In this document: piece by piece, positions 8,486 to 14,865 of the stretch
How positions within the stretch are numbered: position 1 is the stretch's first letter
How the letters are laid out: every line of letters begins with the position of its first letter
DNA from: an uncultured Bacteroidota bacterium
GTDB taxonomy: Bacteria; Bacteroidota; Bacteroidia; Bacteroidales; SZUA-534
NCBI GenBank assembly: GCA_937885735.1
Contig: CALABN010000084.1
Location: 1-21,107 of the forward strand
Direction: 5' to 3'
DNA length: 21,107 nt
Notes under the pieces: model-generated
What the model was told of the DNA's origin: nothing
The model's input: the letters and a program-made list of their open reading frames with translations, nothing else
The model's database searches: none
Position numbers and translations under genes: made by a program

Positions 8486-8714
8486 TTTTATTAAATATTA
8501 CTTACCATATTAAGCGTTTTTTAATCTTTTTCGCTTATTGCAATAAGCGAAAATATATATTTTTAGTTTATTACACCAAGCGATATTTATATTATTTTAC
8601 TTATGCCAATAAGCGAAATGACATTACAACACTTATCGTCATAAGCGATATTTCATCAAATTCGCTTATTACAATAAGCGATTTTGATGAGATTTTACTT
8701 ACAAGAATAAGCGT
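8465..8714. repeat. Array of eight 20-bp palindromes with 33-bp period
   Basis: Units start at 8465, 8498, 8531, 8564, 8597, 8629, 8662 and 8695. The step is 33 bp except once 32 bp. Unit 3 is a perfect palindrome, TCGCTTATTGCAATAAGCGA; unit 7 differs from it at one central base. The right arm AATAAGCGA is well kept in all units, while the left arm varies (TCGCTTA, TTACTTA, TAGTTTA, ACACTTA). Spacers of 12-13 bp are AT-rich and unrelated to each other. The array fills most of the 342-bp intergenic stretch between the ATPase and the DUF2752-like gene. The remaining 8715-8776 shows nothing recognisable. Confidence 0.93.
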
Positions 8715-8776
8715 TTTAAGAAAAATAATGGATAACACGTTGTACTACTGACAAATGCCAATCACCGAGCCGACAT

Positions 8777-9172
8777 TCAGTTATTGAAAAGCATTGCAAT
8801 GTTCATCGGCAAAAAGGCACACAGGAAAAGCAAAATCGAGACTATGGCATCTGTCAATATGAGTCCACGTCGTGCATCAGGTTTGATTAAGTATATGATG
8901 CTGAATAAAATGCGAGCAATCAACTGCACGACAAAAAATACAAATATGCCAAGTGAATAAGGATTGAACTGCATTGCCGACTGTGGGCGAAACCTCACCC
9001 ATTCTGACAAGGCACGTTGCAGACCCGTGCTCGAAAGGGGCCTGCTGGTGAATGCACCGACTGGATACGCGTCGGTACACGAAAAAATGCCGAAGTAGGT
9101 CAGTATGCTGACCAATACTACGGCAAATATGATATTGATTGTTATGTACGGCTCCCGCCAAACTGACTTCAT
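8777..9172 (-). CDS. Small membrane protein, DUF2752-like but lacking the Cys motif
   Basis: This 131-aa protein has three hydrophobic helices (about residues 10-30, 74-97 and 106-128). The segment DAYPVGAFTSRPLSSTGLQRALSEWVR...QFNP follows the DUF2752 pattern (xCPxxxxTGxxCPxCGxTRAxxxxxxG.....NP), but both cysteines of CPxCG are replaced by Leu-Ser and Ser-Thr. The function of DUF2752 is unknown. ATG 9172 overlaps the stop of the preceding gene (TAATG), so the two are translationally coupled. Family assignment is from the motif pattern only and is moderate. Confidence 0.65.
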   Translation of the reverse strand: MKSVWREPYITINIIFAVVLVSILTYFGIFSCTDAYPVGAFTSRPLSSTGLQRALSEWVRFRPQSAMQFNPYSLGIFVFFVVQLIARILFSIIYLIKPDARRGLILTDAIVSILLFLCAFLPMNIAMLFNN

Positions 9173-9732
9173 TATTCCGAGTCGCTGGTTTCAATGTTGC
9201 AAGTAACCGTATTCTGTTTCTTTTTGGTGCCTATGGTCACTTTTGACTCGCCGTCTTCAACAGTTAAAGTGAATGTGCTGTCATTTGCCGATATGCAAAC
9301 CCTGTCACCGTCCATATCATTCAGCACCGTTGCAAGTCGTTCCAATGTAGTGTCGCGGGTGTCAAAGTCAGCCGATTCAAAATCACAAGACAAATCATTA
9401 ATATCCATAAACATAGATACATTTGGATTCCAGAACTTGTTCATATTGATGCCATTGTTGCTGGTCTTTACTATTACGACTAGCCAGGCAATGCTTACTA
9501 TAAGCGCTACGCCACCAGTAGTGATGCCTGCCACTGCCATTCCAGAAGATTCCTTCGCCTTCCGCGCCCTTACCATTGACACGATTCCAAATACAATTGC
9601 GCTAATTGAAAATGGCATTCCAAATATTCCCATACAAGGGACAAAAGAGATGAAGACTGAAATTATTCCACAGACTAAAGCAACTATTCCGAAGCCTCGT
9701 CCATTCCTGTTGGTGTTTTCCTGTAGTTCCAT
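9172..9732 (-). CDS. DUF4190-like small membrane protein
   Basis: From ATG 9732 the protein is 186 aa. A cytoplasmic N-terminus (MELQENTNRNGRG) leads into two transmembrane hairpins: GIVALVCGIISVFISFVPCMGIFGMPFSISAIVFGIVSM, then a basic RARKAKES loop, then GMAVAGITTGGVALIVSIAWLVVIV. This is the DUF4190 pattern (two glycine-rich helices around a basic loop) seen in many Bacteroidota and Firmicutes. A soluble tail of about 90 residues is acidic and beta-rich (DSTFTLTVEDGESKVTIGTKKKQNTVTCNIE). The frame can be extended to a TTG at 9786, but the ATG is preferred because DUF4190 proteins start close to the first helix. It lies 81 bases after mfd and may be read through from it. Confidence 0.7.
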   Translation of the reverse strand: MELQENTNRNGRGFGIVALVCGIISVFISFVPCMGIFGMPFSISAIVFGIVSMVRARKAKESSGMAVAGITTGGVALIVSIAWLVVIVKTSNNGINMNKFWNPNVSMFMDINDLSCDFESADFDTRDTTLERLATVLNDMDGDRVCISANDSTFTLTVEDGESKVTIGTKKKQNTVTCNIETSDSE

Positions 9733-9813
9733 AACTAATTGTTTTTTTTGTTTCAAAATCGACTTAATAGACGATGCCTGAAACAAGATGTTACAGATAT
9801 TGATTGAAAAAAA

Positions 9814-12800
9814 TCAATTTTCGGTTTGTCCGAGTTTGTCAAGCACTTGCAATGCCTTCTCCACCGACTTCACATTGTCAAATGACAGCGACAGTTTGCC
9901 GTTCTTCTCCTGCATCTGGCAGGTGGTTCTGTACCTGCGTTGAACGTTGTTCAGGATTGTGTAGAACGTAGGCGACTGGTAGAATGCCGATTTTTGGTCC
10001 GCAACAAAGTAGATTGTCATACGGCCGTTCTTTAGCGACACTTTCTCCATTCCAAGATTGACGGCCACCCAACGCAGACGGACAACCTGAAGCAATTCCG
10101 TTACAGGCTGTGGCACAGGGCCAAACCTATCTGTCAGTTCGCCTACAAATGCCGATATGGCCGTCTCGTCCTGCAACGAGTCGATTCGACGGTATAGGTT
10201 GATTCGTTCTGGCACATTCTCAATGTAATCATCAGGTATGAGCAGTTCCAAATCCGTATCGACGTGACAGTCAGCCACAAAACGCACATTTTCAAACATA
10301 TCGGCATTGACTTCCTTCTGTTCGTCCTTGATATCCTGCATCTCGTTCTCCAATTCGCTTTCCTTGAGTTCAATCAATGCCTCGTCAAGAATCTTCTGGT
10401 AAGTCTCAAATCCCAAATCACCGATGAAACCACTTTGTTCGGCGCCAAGCAAATTTCCCGCTCCGCGGATATCCAAATCCTGAAGTGAAAGGTTAAGTCC
10501 ACTGCCGAGTTCGCTGAAATCCTCTATGGCCTTCAACCTACGGCGAGCCTCGTCAGTAAGGGTTTCAGGCGCAGGCGCGAAAATATAGCAGAATGCCTTC
10601 TTGTTGGACCTGCCCACACGACCGCGCAACTGATGCATATCGCTCAAGCCATAGTGCTGGCCGTCGTTTATTATTATGGTGTTGGCATTTGGAATGTCAA
10701 GCCCCGCCTCAATGATAGTGGTGGAAACCAATACGTCGAACCTGCCCTCTATGAAATCGAGCATAATCTTTTCAAGCGTGGAACCGTCCATTTGACCGTG
10801 AGCCGTGATGACACGCGCCTTTGGTATCAACCTTGTAATCATTCCCGCAATGTCGGAAAGTTGCTCTATGCGGTTGTTTATGAAGAAAACCTGTCCGCCA
10901 CGGTTAAGTTCATAGAGAATGGCCTCCTTTACAATGCCCTCATCAAAAGTGTGCACCTCCGTGAGAATAGGCTGGCGGTTTGGCGGTGGCGTGCTTATCA
11001 CCGACAAGTCGCGGGCCCCCATAAGAGAGAACTGAAGGGTGCGAGGTATTGGCGTTGCTGTGAGTGTAAGCGTATCGACATTAATCTTCATCTGCTTCAA
11101 CTTATCCTTTACGCCTACACCGAATTTCTGTTCCTCATCGACAATCAGCAGGCCTAAATCCTTGAATTTTACATCCTTGCCAATAAGCTTATGTGTACCT
11201 ATTACAATGTTCAGTTCACCGCTCTCCAAGCGTTTCAGGATATCCTTTTGTTCCTTTGGTGTTCGCAAACGGCTCAAATAATCGACAGTGCAAGGCATAT
11301 CGGCCAAACGCTGGCTGAAAGTCTTGTAGTGTTGCATAGCAAGAATAGTGGTTGGGACCAGCACTGCCACCTGCTTGTTGTCGGTAACGGCTTTGAAAGA
11401 TGCGCGAATTGCAATCTCCGTCTTGCCAAAGCCCACGTCACCGCAAATGAGCCTGTCCATTGGCATCGTGCTCTCCATATCAGCCTTGACGGCTTGCGTA
11501 GCCTTCATCTGGTCGGGTGTGTCCTCGTACATAAACGACGCCTCAAGTTGCTGATTCAGAAACGAGTCTGGCGAAAAAGCGAAACCCTGTTGCGCCTTGC
11601 GTTTTGCATAAAGTTTGATGAGGTCCTTTGCAATGTCCTTTACCTTGTTTTTGGTGTTGGCCTTGAGTTTCTGCCAAGCACCCGAACCCAGTTTGTGAAT
11701 TGTGGGCACTTCGGCATCCTTGCCCTTGTATTTTGATATGCGGTGTAGCGAGTGTATGCTCACGAACAGCACGTCGTTATCCTTGTAAATCAGTTTAATG
11801 GATTCCTGATACTTACCATTGATTTCAACCTTCTGCAACCCGCCGAAACGCCCGATTCCGTGGTCGATGTGGACCACATAGTCGCCAATGTGCAGGTTAT
11901 TCAGTTCAGCAAGAGTGATTGACTCGCGCTTGTTGAATCCCGTCTTTACATTATATCTGTGGAAACGTTCAAAAATCTGGTGGTCGGTGAAACAGCAAAT
12001 CTTCAATTCATTGTCGACAAAACCTTCGTGAATGGTCTTGAGTATCGGCGTGAACGTTGTCTTGACGCCACGTTCCTTGAAAATTGAGGTCAAACGCTCG
12101 TTTTGAGCCTGGTTGTCGGACAAGATGAAAATCTTGTAACCCTTGTCGGTGTAGTCGTCAAGGGTTTGTGTAAGCAAATCGAAATTCTTGTGGAAGATAG
12201 GCTGTGACGTGGTGTTGAACTTGATTTGCTTGCCACGCTTGTCGAGCATTTTCCCTCCCCACTCGCCATACATCTTGTTTGCCACAAGTTTGTAGAACTG
12301 CTCGCCCGTGAGCGCTATCTGCTCAATGTTCTCTTCGGTTGCACGCTCCTTTGCATTTTCATATATCTGGTTTATGCGCTCAATAATCACAGCCAAATCA
12401 TTGAAAATGAACACAGCATCATCCTTAAAGAAATCGGTTATTGGTATGCGCACGTTGTCAATCTCACGGTCGTGAATGTTTGGAATGATTGTCACCTTTT
12501 CGGGCGTGTCCTTCGTCAATTGCGACTCAATGTCGAACGAGCGTATGCTGTCAACCTCGTCGCCAAAGAAATCGAGGCGGAAAGGCATCTCATCGGCAAA
12601 CGAGAACACATCGATTATGCTACCGCGGACCGAATACTGGCCTGGCTCATATACAAAATCGACACGCTCAAAGCCGTAATCGACAAGCAACTCAACCAGA
12701 AAATCGTGCGACAGCGTGTCACCCCTACTGATTACAAAAGTGTTGGACGCCAACTTGTCGGGCGAGATGACCTTCTCCATAACAGCCTCTGGATAGGTCA

Positions 12801-13167
12801 CCACCACCATTGGACTTTTTGAAGATGCCACCTTGCCAAGCACGTCGGTGCGAAGCAGAATGTTGCTACTGTCGGTGCGTTCGTGGTCCATTGAACGCTG
12901 GTACGACGACGGCATAAACTCCACGTCGGCCTTGCCTATCAATGTCTGCAGGTCGTTGTAAAGGTACGCCGACGACTCCATATCGCTCTCCACCACAACC
13001 ATTGTGCGCTGTTGCTGACGGAAAGCCGAGCCAAGCACCATTGCCACCGACGAGCCTTTCAATCCTTTCAGCGAAAGCACGTTGTTGCCGTCAGACCGCA
13101 ACAATTCCACGAGCGTCTTCACGCCCTTGAGTTCGCCAAATGCCGATGCCAATTGTGTCGATTCCAA
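9814..13167 (-). CDS. mfd: Transcription-repair coupling factor Mfd
   Basis: This 1117-aa protein is full length for the family. Mfd removes RNA polymerase stalled at DNA lesions and recruits UvrA. The N-terminal UvrB-like half (YQRSMDHERTD, QYSVRGSIIDVFSFADEMPFRLDFFGDEVDSIRSFD) binds UvrA. The CarD-like RNA polymerase interaction domain begins at HIGDYVVHIDHGIGRFGGL (about residue 429). The SF2 translocase has Walker A CGDVGFGKTE (about 576), the DEEQ box (about 677), TATPIPRTLQFSLMG (about 706), STTIIEAGLDIPNANT and QLRGRVGRS, followed by the TRCF C-terminal domain. The start is a TTG at 13167. An in-frame TAG lies upstream and there is no ATG between, and a promoter box lies 20 bases above, so the non-ATG start is well supported. 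Gene identity is certain. Confidence 0.97.
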   Translation of the reverse strand: MESTQLASAFGELKGVKTLVELLRSDGNNVLSLKGLKGSSVAMVLGSAFRQQQRTMVVVESDMESSAYLYNDLQTLIGKADVEFMPSSYQRSMDHERTDSSNILLRTDVLGKVASSKSPMVVVTYPEAVMEKVISPDKLASNTFVISRGDTLSHDFLVELLVDYGFERVDFVYEPGQYSVRGSIIDVFSFADEMPFRLDFFGDEVDSIRSFDIESQLTKDTPEKVTIIPNIHDREIDNVRIPITDFFKDDAVFIFNDLAVIIERINQIYENAKERATEENIEQIALTGEQFYKLVANKMYGEWGGKMLDKRGKQIKFNTTSQPIFHKNFDLLTQTLDDYTDKGYKIFILSDNQAQNERLTSIFKERGVKTTFTPILKTIHEGFVDNELKICCFTDHQIFERFHRYNVKTGFNKRESITLAELNNLHIGDYVVHIDHGIGRFGGLQKVEINGKYQESIKLIYKDNDVLFVSIHSLHRISKYKGKDAEVPTIHKLGSGAWQKLKANTKNKVKDIAKDLIKLYAKRKAQQGFAFSPDSFLNQQLEASFMYEDTPDQMKATQAVKADMESTMPMDRLICGDVGFGKTEIAIRASFKAVTDNKQVAVLVPTTILAMQHYKTFSQRLADMPCTVDYLSRLRTPKEQKDILKRLESGELNIVIGTHKLIGKDVKFKDLGLLIVDEEQKFGVGVKDKLKQMKINVDTLTLTATPIPRTLQFSLMGARDLSVISTPPPNRQPILTEVHTFDEGIVKEAILYELNRGGQVFFINNRIEQLSDIAGMITRLIPKARVITAHGQMDGSTLEKIMLDFIEGRFDVLVSTTIIEAGLDIPNANTIIINDGQHYGLSDMHQLRGRVGRSNKKAFCYIFAPAPETLTDEARRRLKAIEDFSELGSGLNLSLQDLDIRGAGNLLGAEQSGFIGDLGFETYQKILDEALIELKESELENEMQDIKDEQKEVNADMFENVRFVADCHVDTDLELLIPDDYIENVPERINLYRRIDSLQDETAISAFVGELTDRFGPVPQPVTELLQVVRLRWVAVNLGMEKVSLKNGRMTIYFVADQKSAFYQSPTFYTILNNVQRRYRTTCQMQEKNGKLSLSFDNVKSVEKALQVLDKLGQTEN

Positions 13168-13187
13168 TGTATGTCTGAAATATGGCG

Positions 13188-13220
13188 CAAAAATAAAACG
13201 ATTTATCAGTGTCCGCTAAA
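13188..13220 (-). promoter_or_regulatory. mfd promoter
   Basis: On the minus strand a -33 TTTA (13220-13217), a 21-base spacer and a -7 TATTTTTG (13195-13188, full match to TAnnTTTG) lie 20 bases before the TTG start. The predicted leader is about 14 bases. Confidence 0.6.
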
Positions 13221-13228
13221 CATTTTTC

Positions 13229-13268
13229 ACTCATCTTGATTTAGAAGCATATAAATTGGCAGATGAGT
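13229..13268. repeat. Inverted repeat, 8-bp arms
   Basis: ACTCATCT (13229-13236) and AGATGAGT (13261-13268) are perfect inverted arms around 24 bases. The 40-bp span is like the 38-bp palindromes nearby but the sequence differs. A second small hairpin, TCCTG-N5-CAGGA, lies at 13284-13298. No function is evident. Confidence 0.5.
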
Positions 13269-13311
13269 TAAACCATTTGTTATTCCTGTTTTTCAGGACA
13301 AATCAATCTTT

Positions 13312-13349
13312 ATTCGTGATTTACTGTATTTTTACAGTAATTTCCGAAT
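13312..13349. repeat. 38-bp palindrome, copy 1 (upstream of second AAA ATPase)
   Basis: Outer arms ATTCG / CGAAT, inner arms TTACTGTA / TACAGTAA and a T-rich centre make one near-palindrome in which 14 of 17 arm positions pair. Same architecture and length as copies 2 and 3. Confidence 0.85.
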
Positions 13350-13395
13350 AGATTTTTCAACAAATCCACATTTTTTTCATAACAACCAAATATTC

Positions 13396-13433
13396 ATTCG
13401 GAAAATACTGTAATTTTACAACAAATTCCGAAT
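13396..13433. repeat. 38-bp palindrome, copy 2 (20 bp before the ATPase start)
   Basis: ATTCGGAA ... TTCCGAAT are perfect 8-bp outer arms; the inner arm TACTGTA / TACAACA is degenerate on the right. It starts exactly 84 bp after copy 1 (about eight helical turns) and ends 20 bp before ATG 13454, so it overlaps the likely promoter or leader. The centre contains TAATTTTA, one mismatch from a TAnnTTTG -7 box. Confidence 0.85.
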
Positions 13434-13453
13434 AAGGATAGACATCATCAATT

Positions 13454-14719
13454 ATGGAACAGTACATAAACCGCGTTGCATACCTGCAAAAACTTATAAA
13501 CCGTAAAGACAATGGTGAAGTAAAAGTCATAACTGGCTCCCGACGTTGTGGCAAGTCATGGATGCTTAACAAGGTGTATTTCAATTGGCTTGTAGAGCAA
13601 GGCATACCAAAAAACCACATAATATCAATCACATTTGATGCTGACGATTTAAACAACACCGAGGACATTTCGCAACCCGAAGCATTAAAGACATACTTGC
13701 GTGAACGGATAACAAGCGAAACCGAACCATACTACGTATTTCTTGATGAAATACAAGAAGTTGATGGATTTGAAAAAATAGTCAACGGATTGAATAAAAT
13801 GGATAATGTCGATGTATATGTAACTGGTTCCAATTCAAGGTTTCTGTCGAGCGACATAAATACACTTTTTAGAGGCCGAGGCGACGAAGTCCGCATATAT
13901 CCACTGTCATTCAACGAGTTCTGTTCAAACAGGTCCGAACCTATCAACGAACTTTGGAAAGAATACTACACTTTTGGCGGAATGCCAGGACTCCTGCGGC
14001 ACAAAAGCGCAGAAGAAAAGACAGCCTACCTTCAGCGACTTTGGAACAAGACATACATTGACGACGTAGCCGAACGGCACAAAATAAAGAACAGGCAAGC
14101 ACTTGAAGCATTGGTTGACATGCTTTGTTCATCCATCGGCTCACTTACCAACCCCAATAAAATAGCAAACACTCTGTTTTCCGTCCAACATATCAAAGTT
14201 GATGCCGAAACAATCAACTCTTACCTTACCTATTTGAAAGAATCATATTTGTTTAACAGCGCAAAAAGATACAACATCAAAGGCAAAAAATATTTTGAAT
14301 CAATCAAAAAATACTATTCTGTCGATATCGGACTAAGAAACGCAAGACTAAACTATCGACAACAAGAAATAACCCATATTATGGAAAATATAATATTCAA
14401 TGAGTTATGCACAAGAGGGTACAATGTAGATGTCGGCGTTGTGGAAAATCGGGAAATGCGCAACGAAAAATTGCAATACATTCAATACGAAGTAGATTTC
14501 ATTGCCAACAATGGCAATGAGAAATACTACATTCAATCAGCATTTTCAATAACAGATGAAGCAAAGCGACAACAAGAACTTGCATCATTGAAACGAATTG
14601 ATGATTCCTTCAGAAAAATTATAATTGTAGGCGATGATATTGCCACTTACACTGACAATCAAGGATATGTTTTTATGGGCTTGTTCCAGTTCCTAAAAAA
14701 CACTGACATTCTCTCATAA
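13454..14719 (+). CDS. AAA_14 / DUF4143 ATPase bracketed by 38-bp palindromes
   Basis: This 421-aa protein is a classic AAA_14-DUF4143 protein. Walker A is TGSRRCGKS (residues 27-35), Walker B YVFLDEIQ (94-101), and the sensor region YVTGSNSRFLSSDINTLFRGRGDE plus VRIYPLSFNEF (122-156). The middle part FGGMPGLLRHKSAEEK... leads to a winged-helix-like segment (NKIANTLFSVQHIKVDAETINSYLTYLKESYLF). The C-terminus has a PD-(D/E)XK-like pattern: E311 in MENIIFNEL, E346-V-D348 and Q361 in YYIQSAFS. Biochemical function of the family is unknown; nuclease activity is unproven. It is the only plus-strand gene in the right half and lies between mfd and the lipoprotein operon with palindromes on both sides. 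It is distantly related to the other AAA ATPase in this window. Confidence 0.92.
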   Translation: MEQYINRVAYLQKLINRKDNGEVKVITGSRRCGKSWMLNKVYFNWLVEQGIPKNHIISITFDADDLNNTEDISQPEALKTYLRERITSETEPYYVFLDEIQEVDGFEKIVNGLNKMDNVDVYVTGSNSRFLSSDINTLFRGRGDEVRIYPLSFNEFCSNRSEPINELWKEYYTFGGMPGLLRHKSAEEKTAYLQRLWNKTYIDDVAERHKIKNRQALEALVDMLCSSIGSLTNPNKIANTLFSVQHIKVDAETINSYLTYLKESYLFNSAKRYNIKGKKYFESIKKYYSVDIGLRNARLNYRQQEITHIMENIIFNELCTRGYNVDVGVVENREMRNEKLQYIQYEVDFIANNGNEKYYIQSAFSITDEAKRQQELASLKRIDDSFRKIIIVGDDIATYTDNQGYVFMGLFQFLKNTDILS

Positions 14720-14737
14720 ACAAAGAATTGGTTTTAC

Positions 14738-14775
14738 ATTCGGATTTTACTGCATTTTTACAGTAAATTCCGAAT
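14738..14775. repeat. 38-bp palindrome, copy 3 (downstream of second AAA ATPase)
   Basis: ATTCGGA / TCCGAAT outer arms, TTTACTGCA / TACAGTAAA-type inner arms and a T-rich centre; 15 of 17 arm positions pair. It begins 19 bp after the ATPase stop. There is no U-tract, so it is unlikely to be a plain terminator. Confidence 0.85.
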
Positions 14776-14811
14776 AGAAACATTCAGCAACACTCAACGC
14801 CATACAAAAAG

Positions 14812-14843
14812 CAAGGGCGATGCATCTTAAACACACCGCCCCT
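14812..14843 (-). terminator. Terminator of the ABC/GntR/lipoprotein operon
   Basis: On the minus strand GGGGCGGTG pairs with CATCGCCCT (two G-U pairs, one internal and one at the base of the stem) around a short loop, followed by a T-rich CTTTTTG. It lies 23 bases after the lipoprotein stop. The TGTAGGGGCGG...CGCCC sequence also resembles a type of short dispersed repeat, so a repeat copy acting as terminator is possible. Confidence 0.65.
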
Positions 14844-14865
14844 ACAAGCAACTACGTAATAACCT

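Noticed and set aside
8465..8714. CRISPR array
   Set aside because: Spacers are only 12-13 bp and AT-rich, repeats are palindromic and degenerate, and no cas gene is nearby.
9194..9781. 195-codon plus-strand open frame
   Set aside because: It mirrors the DUF4190-like gene on the other strand, which has clear membrane helices and operon context.
12226..12822. 198-codon plus-strand open frame
   Set aside because: Antisense to the conserved N-terminal half of mfd.
13312..14775. Insertion sequence with terminal inverted repeats
   Set aside because: The enclosed gene is an AAA/DUF4143 ATPase, not a transposase; each end is itself a complete palindrome rather than one arm of a pair, and no target duplication is visible.
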